From positions 1,178,001 through 1,242,000 of the forward strand of contig OZ223309.1 of assembly GCA_965140765.1 (NCBI GenBank): a stretch of DNA of 64,000 nucleotides, in the 5' to 3' direction. A model generated the notes under the pieces. It saw only the letters and a list, made by a program, of their open reading frames with translations. It was not told where the DNA came from and made no database searches. The DNA comes from Sunxiuqinia sp963678245. GTDB lineage: Bacteria; Bacteroidota; Bacteroidia; Bacteroidales; Prolixibacteraceae. Positions 18,239 to 27,767 of the stretch are shown here, in pieces. Made by a program: the position numbers and the translations under genes. Numbering within the stretch: the first letter of the stretch is position 1; each line of letters begins with the position of its first letter.

Positions 18239-19750
18239 ATGAAAAAAATAAAAATAATATTATCCGTTTTCGTATTGTTTATTGGTTCGGCTTGCACCGA
18301 TCTTGACGAGACTTTATATGATCGTTTGGGAGCAGGCAACTTCTTTCAAAATGAAGAAGAAATAAAGGCAGGTTTGGCCAATGTGTATTACCGTTTAATG
18401 GCCTCGCATAACTGGCTTTTTGCTTGGCAATTGCAGGAAGTTACTACTGACCACGGCGAAGTTCCGACACGGAATAATGGTGGTTGGTACGACGGAGGAA
18501 AATACATCACAGCAACTACACATACCTGGGACGCCACGCAAGAAACAGTTAATAACGTATATGGTGGATTGTATTGGACAATTGCAGCAACAAATTCATT
18601 TATAGAAACCATTCAGGTAGCTCAAAAAGACATCGACGGATTGGAACCAATTGAAGCAGAAGTGAGAGCAATTAGAGCTTGGAGCTATTATGAACTATGT
18701 GACTATTATGGCAATGTACCTTTAGTCACTGTTTCGAAACTGGATCAGCAAAATCTACCAACCAACAGCACACGTTTGGCCGTGTTTAATTTTATTGAGG
18801 ATGAATTGCTTGCAGCTGCCGAAGTCCTGCCATCTGTGAATGATGTGAGTCGTTCAGATTATTATCCACGTATTTCAAAAGAAACTGTTTGGGCAATGCT
18901 GGCTCGCTTGTATTTAAATGCGAAAGTTTACTCCGGTACAGCACGTTGGGAAGATTGTATTGATATTTGTGATAAAATTATTAGTTCAGGAGCTTTTCAA
19001 CTGACACCAAATATTTGGGATAGTTTTGTCCCCGAGAATGAAGATTCTCCTGAAATTATTTTCGGTATCTCTTATAGCAATAAAGATATTACAAATGGTT
19101 CTACAGGAAGTAACTACATCAATCAATTAGGTCTACATCCGCTATTACAGCAAAAGTACGACCTGCCTTTTACACCATGGGGAGGTCCGCGGGTAGGAGG
19201 AGATCATTACAAAATTTATGATGATGCTGATTTCCGAAAATCACTTATTTTGTCTGGAAAACAATATTCTTCCAGTGGCGAATTCTTATTCGAAATTCTC
19301 CCTTTGGAACATATGAACAATGCTAATCCAGATGAAGGTCTTATCAGTGTGAAATATGTTCCTGATCCAGAACAGATTGGCGTTTCTGGACGGAATGACT
19401 TGGTGATGATCCGATATGCCGAAATTCTTTTAAATAAAGCTGAGGCAATATTACGTTCAGGGGGAAGCGAGAGTGATGCCGTTGATCTTGTTAACGAGGT
19501 GAGAGAAAGAAACTTTACACCATATATTCCATTAACTTCGACTACTCTTGATGAAATTTTAGAGGAAAGATCGCGCGAGTTTTTGTGGGAATGCAACTAT
19601 CGCACCGATTTAATTCGTTATGACAAATTTTTGAGTAGCACCTATAAATTTAAACCCGAACCAACCACAGAATCTTTTCGGACTATCTTCCCGATACCGC
19701 AAAGCGAATTGGAGTCAAATCCAAACTTGGTTCAGAATCCAGGATATTAA
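18239..19750 (+). CDS. SusD/RagB-type glycan-binding lipoprotein
   Basis: 503 residues, lipobox GSAC (Cys19). TPR-like helices in the N-terminal half (EVRAIRAWSYYELCDYYGNVP is the family hallmark near 137-157) and the C-terminal RagB/SusD domain (VNEVRERNF ... LEERSREFLWECNYRTDLIRYDKF) are plain. It caps the SusC barrel at the cell surface and captures the glycan. A rho-independent terminator follows directly, so the SusCD transcript ends here, and the decayed third surface protein lies beyond it. Confidence 0.96.
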   Translation: MKKIKIILSVFVLFIGSACTDLDETLYDRLGAGNFFQNEEEIKAGLANVYYRLMASHNWLFAWQLQEVTTDHGEVPTRNNGGWYDGGKYITATTHTWDATQETVNNVYGGLYWTIAATNSFIETIQVAQKDIDGLEPIEAEVRAIRAWSYYELCDYYGNVPLVTVSKLDQQNLPTNSTRLAVFNFIEDELLAAAEVLPSVNDVSRSDYYPRISKETVWAMLARLYLNAKVYSGTARWEDCIDICDKIISSGAFQLTPNIWDSFVPENEDSPEIIFGISYSNKDITNGSTGSNYINQLGLHPLLQQKYDLPFTPWGGPRVGGDHYKIYDDADFRKSLILSGKQYSSSGEFLFEILPLEHMNNANPDEGLISVKYVPDPEQIGVSGRNDLVMIRYAEILLNKAEAILRSGGSESDAVDLVNEVRERNFTPYIPLTSTTLDEILEERSREFLWECNYRTDLIRYDKFLSSTYKFKPEPTTESFRTIFPIPQSELESNPNLVQNPGY

Positions 19751-19757
19751 TACAGGA

Positions 19758-19800
19758 AATACAGATGCTTTGTTTTTTAAGCGTCTGTATTTTTTATTTT
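19758..19800 (+). terminator. Rho-independent terminator after susD
   Basis: AATACAGATGCTT (19758-19770) pairs with AAGCGTCTGTATT (19779-19791) with a single T-G wobble and an 8-base loop, followed by the T-rich run TTTTATTTT. Confidence 0.85.
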
Positions 19801-19843
19801 AATATCATGTAGAACATTCATCAGTTTTAGACCAGATTGTTTT

Positions 19844-20375
19844 ATGTTTTTCTTATTAGTGCCGAACTTTTTGACTGCGACTAGGAAGAACGTCAAAATG
19901 CAGATTATCCCGATTCTATGCTTTACATCCCGATCTCTTATTCGGGAATTTATAAGGTTGCCGAAGAACTGGCTATAGTAAGTCAGCCGATAGCGGATCA
20001 TCTTGTTATTATTCTGACGATACAAACGCTACGTTAGAAATTCCACCTGGCACTTATTGTGGTAGAATTAATCTTGCCGGTTCTTTTGTAGTTGCTATTA
20101 CGGCCGATACCGACACGGTTACGCAGTTGATTAGCTCCAGTGAATTGGAAGGAACAACTATTTTACCCGAATCTGCTCTTTCTATTCCTGATGAAATGGC
20201 AATTGCCAGCGAAAAAGAATCGGTAAAATGCAATTTAAACATAGATATGAATTTTAGAAATAGCCACCAAAGCGAAGAAATTACAATTAATATCGGAATC
20301 GACAGCAAAGAAGTAGAAATTAATTCTGAGCTAAAAACAACGATTGTTTTCCTTGATCCTGCTCTGATTGAGTAA
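19844..20375 (+). pseudogene. Frameshifted DUF1735-type surface lipoprotein
   Basis: Three reading frames must be joined to recover one protein. A signal-like start at ATG 19844 (MFFLL) is followed, in another frame, by ADYPDSMLYIPISYSGIYKV. After a further shift come DDTNATLEIPPGTY and GSFVVAITADTDTVTQLISS, then TILPESALSIPDEM, to the stop at 20373-20375. The AITADTDTVTQLI ... LPESALSIP order fits the DUF1735 (BT_3987-like N-terminal) domain of surface glycan-binding proteins encoded after SusD. At least two frameshifts and one stop separate the parts, so the gene is inactive unless the sequence has errors. Its position implies the locus has lost, or is losing, its accessory binding protein. 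Confidence 0.65.
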
Positions 20376-20473
20376 GCAGGTAAATTTATGAATTAGAATA
20401 AGTATCTTTTATTTCTGCAGAAAATCGAGATTACTTGTTTTTCTGCACATTAACCTATAACAAAACCGTAATT

Positions 20474-22510
20474 ATGCGCAGGAATTGGTCATTCTTTTAT
20501 TTTGTTTCTCTTTCCCTTATTCTGATAATTTCGTCTGCTACAACGAAATTATCAGCACAAATAATGCCAAATGAAGCACCTTTTTTTGGCGCCCAAATTT
20601 TTATTGAACCGGGACAAACTCCCGAACAAATCGATAATTGGTTTCAAATTTTAAAAGAAAATGAAATGTCGGTTTGCCGTATCAGGATGTTTGAATCGTA
20701 CATGAAAGATGAAGATGGCAATTGGGATTACACGTTGTTTGATTATGCATTTAAATCGGCAGAGAAGTACGATATAAAGATTTTAGCTACGCTGTTCCCT
20801 TACACTGAAAAAACAGATATTGGTGGTTTTAAATTCCCGCACAACGAGGCTCATTTAGACTCAATTGAAACTTTTATCGATAACGTAGTAAGTCACTTCA
20901 AACAATACAGTTGTTTAATTGGCTGGGTGTTAATTAACGAACCAGGGCAGACATCAGTTCCTATTAATTCTTTTGCTGAAAAAAGGTATAAAGAATGGAG
21001 TAAAGCTAATACGGCTATCGACTATACCAAGGATGGTTACCCGGTACTAATGGACTTGCGGAAACAGCGTTTCCAGATGGATTACAATACCTGGTACCTG
21101 CAATGGCTTGCTAACGAAATACGAAAAGTTGACCCCGAAACCCATTTGCATGTAAATAGCCACGCGATTTTTGATAATGCCCCACAATATGATTTTCCTG
21201 CGTGGCGAAAATTTTTGACGAGTCTCGGAGGTTCAGCACATCCCAGCTGGCATTTTGGTTATTTCAACCGGAAACAATATGCACTGGCAATGGCTGCAAA
21301 CAGCCAAATTATTCGTTCCGGCGCAGGAAATCTGCCTTGGATAATGACCGAGATTCAGGGTGGAAATAACACCTATAGTGGCTCAGCCCCATTTTGTCCA
21401 ACAGCAGACGAAATTACCCAGTGGTTGTGGCTAACAATGGGCGCAGAATCAAAGGGTGCAATATTCTGGTCTTTAAATGCCAGAGCTTCCGGAATAGAGG
21501 CCGGCGAATGGGCAATGCTTACTTTTCAGGATAAACCTTCTGAACGCTTAATTGCAGCTAAAAATGTAGCTCAATCAGTAAAGAAACGCGAAACACTTTT
21601 TGCAAACGCGAAAGAATTTAATAGCGGAATAAATGTGTTGTATGTGCGAGAAGCGATGTGGGCGGAGGAAGCAATGGAACGCCCATCAAAGCAAAATTAT
21701 ACAGGAAGGCAACGCGGCGCTGTAATAAAATCGGTATTGGGGTATTACAAAGCCATTTCTGAACTGGGGCTAAATTGTGCATTAAAAGAAATTAGCGAAT
21801 TTGATTTCCAAAAGGCGGATTATTCGGGAGAGGTTATTGCGCTTTCTCATCAGTTGTCTCTGCCCTCTAAATATGCTCACGCCTTAGAGAATTTCGTTAA
21901 AAAAGGCGGTACTCTACTGGTTGATGGTTTAACTGCTTTTTTCGATGAGAATCTGCATTGTACTACTATCAGTTCTTTCCCTTTTAAATCGTTGTTTGGC
22001 GGAGAAATCAGCGAATACAAGCTGGTTGACAATGTATTTAATGTTGAACTCGCCAAAAACGAAATCCCCGCTCATTTATGGCGGGGAAACATCGCAATTA
22101 ATAAATCAGCAAAAACCATCTCCGAAAGCCAAAAAGAAATATATGGAATTCAGAACGAATACGGAAAAGGAAAAACAATTTGGGTTCCTTCGTTAATGGG
22201 ATTGGGAAGCTGGATTACCGGGAATAATGCAGCTTTAAGCAACTGGCTTAAAAATTACCTGCCAATGGAAACGCAACCAGTTTATTTTAGTCACCAAATG
22301 GATGATGTTTTAATGAAAACGATGACCAGCGGAGAAAAACTGATTACCATTTTGGTTAATAAATCGGGCGAAGAGAAAAATATTCCACTTGTATTTCAAA
22401 ACAAAGGGTTAAGTCCCAAACTCATTTTCTCAAATCATAAGAATAAAATGATAAATACATCTTCTGTAAATATTAAAGCAGAAGAAACATTGGTGATTGA
22501 GTGGGAATAA
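20474..22510 (+). CDS. GH42-like clan GH-A glycoside hydrolase
   Basis: 678 residues from the ATG at 20474, which starts a good signal peptide ending near LSAQ; a TTG at 20435 is in frame but adds a poor leader. A TIM barrel (about 35-390) has acid/base Glu156 in VLINEPGQ and nucleophile Glu293 in IMTEIQGGNN, and GSAPFCPTADEITQWLWLTMGAESKGAIFWS resembles GH42 barrels. A trimerisation-like alpha/beta domain follows (about 395-600, GAVIKSVLGYYKAISELG, KKGGTLLVDG). It is probably a beta-galactosidase or related exo-enzyme. It opens the second run of glycoside hydrolase genes. Confidence 0.78.
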   Translation: MRRNWSFFYFVSLSLILIISSATTKLSAQIMPNEAPFFGAQIFIEPGQTPEQIDNWFQILKENEMSVCRIRMFESYMKDEDGNWDYTLFDYAFKSAEKYDIKILATLFPYTEKTDIGGFKFPHNEAHLDSIETFIDNVVSHFKQYSCLIGWVLINEPGQTSVPINSFAEKRYKEWSKANTAIDYTKDGYPVLMDLRKQRFQMDYNTWYLQWLANEIRKVDPETHLHVNSHAIFDNAPQYDFPAWRKFLTSLGGSAHPSWHFGYFNRKQYALAMAANSQIIRSGAGNLPWIMTEIQGGNNTYSGSAPFCPTADEITQWLWLTMGAESKGAIFWSLNARASGIEAGEWAMLTFQDKPSERLIAAKNVAQSVKKRETLFANAKEFNSGINVLYVREAMWAEEAMERPSKQNYTGRQRGAVIKSVLGYYKAISELGLNCALKEISEFDFQKADYSGEVIALSHQLSLPSKYAHALENFVKKGGTLLVDGLTAFFDENLHCTTISSFPFKSLFGGEISEYKLVDNVFNVELAKNEIPAHLWRGNIAINKSAKTISESQKEIYGIQNEYGKGKTIWVPSLMGLGSWITGNNAALSNWLKNYLPMETQPVYFSHQMDDVLMKTMTSGEKLITILVNKSGEEKNIPLVFQNKGLSPKLIFSNHKNKMINTSSVNIKAEETLVIEWE

Positions 22511-22556
22511 ATGCGGCAGACTTCAACAGAATAACAAACAAAAACGACACAGACAA

Positions 22557-24161
22557 ATGAAAAGAATACTATTAGCAATACTCATTTTTTCCGGTAGTGT
22601 AACAATACTATATGCCGCAAAATTTCAAACAAAAATAGAACCGCTTGCCGGCGAAAAATGGTATGGCGCCTATACTGCCCAGGCTTGGCCCAATACACCT
22701 CTAAATGAAATTCAATTCCAACCGTTTGAGCCCAATTTTGAGAAAACTGATTTGGCAACTGAAAACCTCGGAAACCAAGCCGCACCATTTCTGTTATCGA
22801 ATGCGGGGCGTTATGTATGGAGTGATGAACCGTTTGCTTTTGAATTCAAAAATGGAATTCTGATACTCTATTCTGATGCTGAAAAAATAAATGCTGTAAA
22901 CGCCGGAAAAACGTTGCGCGAGGCTTATCGGGCAGCTTCACAAAAGCATTTCCCTGCATCGGGGAAAACCCCAAATCCGCTAATGTTTAAAATTCCACAG
23001 TATAATACATGGATTGAGCTGGGAACAAACCAGAACCAGCAAGATGTAATGAAATATGCAGAGAATGTATTGAAGAACAATTTTCCTCCCGGCGTTTTTA
23101 TGATTGATGATATCTGGCAAAAGTACTATGGAAATTTTGAGTTCGATGCTGCTAAATTTCACGACCCCAAAGGAATGGTCGATTCGCTACATGCTGAAGG
23201 TTTCAGGGTAATGTTGTGGGTTACGCCATTTATAAGTGCTGATAGCAAAGAGTTTCGTTTTCTGGAAAAGAATGGCGGTTTGGTGATGAATACACAAACA
23301 AATTCGCCGGTTTTAATAAAATGGTGGAATGGCTATAGTGCCTGCCTCGACCTCTCTAAAGATTTTGCATTTAACTGGCTGAAAAAGAATCTAAAAAGCT
23401 TACAAGACTTGTACAGTATTGACGGTTTTAAATTTGATGCTGCCGATTTTCATTTTTACACGGATTATCCTACAAACACAAGCGGAAATTTGCAGTCTGA
23501 ATTATATGCTAAATTGGGAACAGAGTTTGGGTTTAATGAATTCAGAGCCTGCTGGAAAATGGGAAATCAACCGTTAGCCCAGCGTTTACAGGATAAAGCT
23601 TACTCCTGGGATGATTTAAATCTATTAATTCCAGATATGATTTCGGCCGGATTAATTGGGCACCCGTTTACTTGCCCCGACATGATTGGCGGCGGTTTAA
23701 TTCAGACTTTCGAGAATATTGATTACAACAAATTTGACCAGGAACTGATGATTCGCTCGGCTCAATTACAGGCGCTAATGCCCATGATGCAGTTTTCGGT
23801 GGCTCCATGGAGAGTTCTTGACAAAAAGCACTTGACCTTGTGCCGCAACGTGGCTTTGCTTCATGCTAAAATGGGAGATTACATTTTGGCATTGGCCAAA
23901 CAGGCAGCAAAAGATGGTGAACCTATAATCCGGCACATGGAGTATGTCTTTCCGCATGAAGGATTCGAAACTTGCAAAAACCAGTATATGCTGGGCGATG
24001 AATACTTGGTGGCGCCAATGATTAATAAAGGGAGAAGGCGTGAAGTGAAACTTCCGAAAGGAAAGTGGATTGATGAACGGGGCAAAAAATACAAAGGTGG
24101 CAAAACGGTAACCATTGATGTTCCTTTAAGCAGGCTTCCTTATTTCAAATTGCAGAAATAA
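22557..24161 (+). CDS. GH31 glycoside hydrolase (alpha-glycosidase)
   Basis: 534 residues from the ATG at 22557, with a clear signal peptide (ILIFSGSVTILYAA). An upstream ATG-less frame overlapping the previous gene is ignored. The barrel has FMIDDIWQKYYGNFEFD, the nucleophile Asp294 in GFKFDAAD and the probable acid/base Asp375 in TCPDMIGGG; RHMEYVFPHEG and the C-terminal beta sheet are also GH31-like. It lacks the long N-terminal domain of classical alpha-glucosidases. The substrate could be an alpha-galactoside, alpha-xyloside or alpha-glucoside. It lies 46 bases after the GH42-like gene, in the same operon. Confidence 0.85.
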   Translation: MKRILLAILIFSGSVTILYAAKFQTKIEPLAGEKWYGAYTAQAWPNTPLNEIQFQPFEPNFEKTDLATENLGNQAAPFLLSNAGRYVWSDEPFAFEFKNGILILYSDAEKINAVNAGKTLREAYRAASQKHFPASGKTPNPLMFKIPQYNTWIELGTNQNQQDVMKYAENVLKNNFPPGVFMIDDIWQKYYGNFEFDAAKFHDPKGMVDSLHAEGFRVMLWVTPFISADSKEFRFLEKNGGLVMNTQTNSPVLIKWWNGYSACLDLSKDFAFNWLKKNLKSLQDLYSIDGFKFDAADFHFYTDYPTNTSGNLQSELYAKLGTEFGFNEFRACWKMGNQPLAQRLQDKAYSWDDLNLLIPDMISAGLIGHPFTCPDMIGGGLIQTFENIDYNKFDQELMIRSAQLQALMPMMQFSVAPWRVLDKKHLTLCRNVALLHAKMGDYILALAKQAAKDGEPIIRHMEYVFPHEGFETCKNQYMLGDEYLVAPMINKGRRREVKLPKGKWIDERGKKYKGGKTVTIDVPLSRLPYFKLQK

Positions 24162-24254
24162 TAGTTTTTTCTACCAGTAAACAGTTTCTTATTTTTTTAG
24201 GAAATAATATACGATTAACGAATTGAATCGAGGAACTTAGTAGTTCCATTTTAA

Positions 24255-25640
24255 ATGACAATAAAATTCAAGATGAAAAGTTTTTTTCTGTTTATTAGCT
24301 TCTTTTGTTCAATTTTAATATTGAATGCACAGCAGATCTGGCAAGGAAAATCTGTTGATTTTTCGCATGGTGATTTAAAGGTTTCCGAGAATCATCGCTA
24401 TCTTGTACATGCAGATGGCACACCGTTTTTGTATTTGGGAGATACTGCCTGGGAACTCTTACACCGTTTAAGTAAAGATGACACGAAACTGTACCTGGAG
24501 AATCGTCGTTCAAAAGGCTTTACCGTTATTCAAACCGTGATATTGGCGGAGCCCAACGGATTGACAGCTCCAAATGCAGAAGGGGAAACACCATTGCTCG
24601 ACAACGCCCCCACGAAACCCAACGAAGCTTATTTTAAACATGTTGATTGGGTATTGCAAAATGCAGCTGAAAAAGGCTTGTACGTTGGGTTGCTACCCAC
24701 CTGGGGAGACAAAGTGGACAAACAGTGGGGAAATGGCCCCGAAATATTCACGAAAAAGAACGCAAAGAAATACGGTCGCTGGTTGGGTAAACGTTATGCT
24801 TCGTTTCCAAATGTTATTTGGATAATTGGCGGCGACAGAAAGGGAGGAGAAGATAATTTTGCGATCTGGAATGCGATGGCAGAGGGAATAAAATCGAAAG
24901 ATAAACACCACCTCTTAACATATCATCCGTCTGGCGAATCTTCATCTTCTGAATGGTTTCATCAATGCAACTGGCTTGATTTTAACACCTACCAAAGTGG
25001 CCATGCAAAAGAAGATTATGCAATTGTGGAGAAAATGCTGGGGCATGATTATAATTTAAAACCGGTGAAACCTGTTATGGATTCGGAACCGCGCTATGAA
25101 AATATTCCTAAAAATTTTAAAAAGGAAAATGGCGTGTTTAGTGCTGCCGATAGCCGGGAAATAATGTACCAGAGCTTATTGGGCGGCGCCTGCGGACACA
25201 CCTACGGATGTAACGAAATCTGGCAAATGTACAGCCCCGGATTTAGCCCGGTAATTGATGCTTTTGTGCCATGGAAAGAGGCACTGGATTTTAAAGGTGC
25301 ACAAGCTGTACTTTTCGCCCGAGAGTTGTTTGAATCCATTGATTTTACAACAATTCAACCAGCTCCTTCTTTGTTGCTCTCTGGAAATAGTGATTACAAA
25401 GATATGGCAGTGGCAGCTATCGGAAAAGATTTTGCGATGGTTTACTTGCCCAATGGAAATCGAGTTTCAATAAATCTTGAAAAAGCATTTCAAACAGAGT
25501 CGGTAAAAATGAGCTGGTTTAATCCACGAAATGGCGAATATTCTAATCCTTGGAACGAAAAGGTTATCGGAAATTTTGAGGTTCAGCCTCCTGTTTCAGG
25601 TGAAGGCACTGACTTGTTGTTGCTGATTAAAAAGAAGTGA
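24255..25640 (+). CDS. DUF4038/GH140-like glycoside hydrolase
   Basis: 461 residues with a signal peptide ending near ILNAQQ (an in-frame ATG at 24273 would also give one). The start LKVSENHRYLVHADGTPFLYLGDTAWELLHRL is the DUF4038 hallmark. Barrel segments include FTVIQTVILAEPNG, WIIGGDRKGG (candidate acid Asp) and PVMDSEPRYE (candidate nucleophile Glu), followed by a small C-terminal beta domain. The family includes GH140, endo-apiosidases acting on rhamnogalacturonan II, but DUF4038 proteins are varied and the substrate is open. It is in the same-strand run with GH31 and the acetylesterase. Confidence 0.75.
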   Translation: MTIKFKMKSFFLFISFFCSILILNAQQIWQGKSVDFSHGDLKVSENHRYLVHADGTPFLYLGDTAWELLHRLSKDDTKLYLENRRSKGFTVIQTVILAEPNGLTAPNAEGETPLLDNAPTKPNEAYFKHVDWVLQNAAEKGLYVGLLPTWGDKVDKQWGNGPEIFTKKNAKKYGRWLGKRYASFPNVIWIIGGDRKGGEDNFAIWNAMAEGIKSKDKHHLLTYHPSGESSSSEWFHQCNWLDFNTYQSGHAKEDYAIVEKMLGHDYNLKPVKPVMDSEPRYENIPKNFKKENGVFSAADSREIMYQSLLGGACGHTYGCNEIWQMYSPGFSPVIDAFVPWKEALDFKGAQAVLFARELFESIDFTTIQPAPSLLLSGNSDYKDMAVAAIGKDFAMVYLPNGNRVSINLEKAFQTESVKMSWFNPRNGEYSNPWNEKVIGNFEVQPPVSGEGTDLLLLIKKK

Positions 25641-25701
25641 ATTTTCATTTTTTTTTGGTTGAAGTAAGATTGTCAAAATATCTGTTTCTCAAATTTTAGT
25701 T

Positions 25702-27648
25702 ATGAAAATGAGTCAAATTAAACTTTTTACCCCTCGTTGCTCCAAAGTTGTAATTCTTGCTTTTTTACTTGTATTTCAACTGAATTCTTTTGCTCAGAAA
25801 CTGGAGCTTGCTTCCATTTTTGGCGATAATATGGTATTGCAACAAGGAATGAATGTTCCTGTGTGGGGAAAATCAGCACCGAACAGTACTGTGAAAATTG
25901 ATTTTGCAGGTTTTGTTTATGCAACAAAAGCAGATACGTTGGGGAAATGGATGGTAAAAATGCCACTGTTGGATTATGGCGGACCGTTTACCATGAATGT
26001 TTCCAGTGAGGACACAATTGTTTTTCAGAATGTAATGGTTGGCGAAGTTTGGCTAGCTTCTGGTCAGTCAAATATGGAGTATCAAATGAAAAACGGAGTG
26101 GGACCAAACACCAAAGAAGTTATAGAGAATGCAGACTTCCCCGAAATCCGGTATTTTAATGTGCCACGCGAAACGAGTGTAGTGCCACTGCAAAATACGA
26201 GTGTTGCCAGTTGGCAATCGATTACGCCTGAGTCGGTAAAAGAATCATCGGCTGTGGCTTACTTTTTTGCCCGCGCGTTACATCAGGATAAAAACATTGC
26301 GGTGGGTATTATCAATTCATCGTGGGGAGCAACAAGTGTTGAAGCCTGGATTAGCGCCGAAATGCTGAAAACTCATCCTGTTTTTGTTAACGAGGTGAAA
26401 GCGCAGAACAAAAATCAAGAAGCATGGAAAGCTTATGTGAAACAGAGCTGGCGAAACGACGCATCGCGCGACAGTATTGCTCAAGCTTCAACAAATGGCT
26501 TAGACATGGGAGTTCATACCCTGAAATATCAGCCAACAGATTGGAAACATGTTGCCTATCCCGTTGATTTTGGAAAAGCCGGTTTAAGTGGTTTGTGGGG
26601 AGTTGTATGGTTTCGGAAAAACTTTGAATTGGATAGAGACGACATCGCAAAAGAAAATACACTGTCAATCTACATTCGCGCCAGAAAAGCTAGTTTGTAT
26701 GTTAACGGTACAGAAGTGGAAACGAAGGAAAATATTGATGGACAACTTGCAATAGAAGTGCCGCAAAAGGTACTTCAAAAAGGAGAAAATGTACTGGCAA
26801 TTCGGTTGTATTGTCATTGGGGAAGTGGATTAATCGGGAAAGATAACAGTGAAGTCTCGCTTAATAAAGCTGTTTCTTTGTCTGGAGAATGGCTGTTTAA
26901 CTCCACCATTGAAACAAAACTTCCACAGTGGCAGGACTATTACACGCAATTATCTGTACAGTACAATGGTCGGATTGCACCAATAATTCCTTACGGAATA
27001 AAAGGAGTTATTTGGTATCAGGGGGAGGCAAATGTGGGACGCGCTCAGCAATACCAGTCGCTTTTTCCGCTTCTTATTAGCGATTGGCGGGTGCGCTGGC
27101 AGGAAGGTTACTTTCCATTTTTGTTTGTACAATTGGCCAATTATGGCCAAAAACAGACGGAGCCGGAAGAAAGCAGTTGGGCTGAACTTCGTGAGGCTCA
27201 AACGGAAACGTTGAAATATCCAAAAACTGGAATGGCTTGTATAATTGATATCGGCGAAGCAAGCGACATTCATCCGAAAAATAAAATGGATGTTGGGAAA
27301 CGTTTGTATTTAGCTGCCCGAAAAGTAGCTTACGGCGAAAATATTGTTAGTTCCGGTCCAACTTTTGAATCGATGGTAGTGGACGGAAACAAAGTGAAAA
27401 TACATTTTTCCTCAACCGGGCAAGGTCTTGAATTCAGAAATGAAAATTTACCTTCCGGCTTTGCAATTGCCGGAGAAGGTCATGCCTTTGTTTGGGCAAA
27501 AGCCAGAATTATCGACAATGAAACGATTGAAGTTTGGTCGCCTGAAATAGAGCACCCCACAGCAGTGCGTTATGCCTGGGGCGATAATCCAGAGGCTAAT
27601 CTTTACAACAAAGAAGGATTACCTGCTGTTCCGTTCAGAACAGAATGA
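25702..27648 (+). CDS. Sialate O-acetylesterase-type SGNH esterase with GH2-like insert
   Basis: 648 residues, signal peptide ending near NSFAQ. The family start LASIFGDNMVLQQGMNVPVWG is followed by LASGQSNME with the catalytic Ser123 and GVIWYQGEANVG. The pair DIHPKNK supplies the catalytic Asp and His. Between about 270 and 410 a jelly-roll insert (LWGVVWFRKNFELD ... RKASLYVNGTEVE) resembles a GH2 sugar-binding domain, a common layout in these esterases. It would remove acetyl groups from sugars of the target glycan. The label sialate reflects the family name, not proven specificity. Confidence 0.88.
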   Translation: MKMSQIKLFTPRCSKVVILAFLLVFQLNSFAQKLELASIFGDNMVLQQGMNVPVWGKSAPNSTVKIDFAGFVYATKADTLGKWMVKMPLLDYGGPFTMNVSSEDTIVFQNVMVGEVWLASGQSNMEYQMKNGVGPNTKEVIENADFPEIRYFNVPRETSVVPLQNTSVASWQSITPESVKESSAVAYFFARALHQDKNIAVGIINSSWGATSVEAWISAEMLKTHPVFVNEVKAQNKNQEAWKAYVKQSWRNDASRDSIAQASTNGLDMGVHTLKYQPTDWKHVAYPVDFGKAGLSGLWGVVWFRKNFELDRDDIAKENTLSIYIRARKASLYVNGTEVETKENIDGQLAIEVPQKVLQKGENVLAIRLYCHWGSGLIGKDNSEVSLNKAVSLSGEWLFNSTIETKLPQWQDYYTQLSVQYNGRIAPIIPYGIKGVIWYQGEANVGRAQQYQSLFPLLISDWRVRWQEGYFPFLFVQLANYGQKQTEPEESSWAELREAQTETLKYPKTGMACIIDIGEASDIHPKNKMDVGKRLYLAARKVAYGENIVSSGPTFESMVVDGNKVKIHFSSTGQGLEFRNENLPSGFAIAGEGHAFVWAKARIIDNETIEVWSPEIEHPTAVRYAWGDNPEANLYNKEGLPAVPFRTE

Positions 27649-27767
27649 TATTAAAGAAAACTGGCGGAATATTTTTTATTTAAGCATTAACTTCCCAGAT
27701 GTGAGTTGGTAAGCTTTTTATACATCTTTGTTTTTGAATTGAGAAAGACTATATTAAACTTAATTTG

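Noticed and set aside
20413..20447. Direct repeat TTCTGCA twice before the GH42-like gene
   Set aside because: The repeats are only 7 bases long, 28 bases apart, and occur once; too weak to call an operator.
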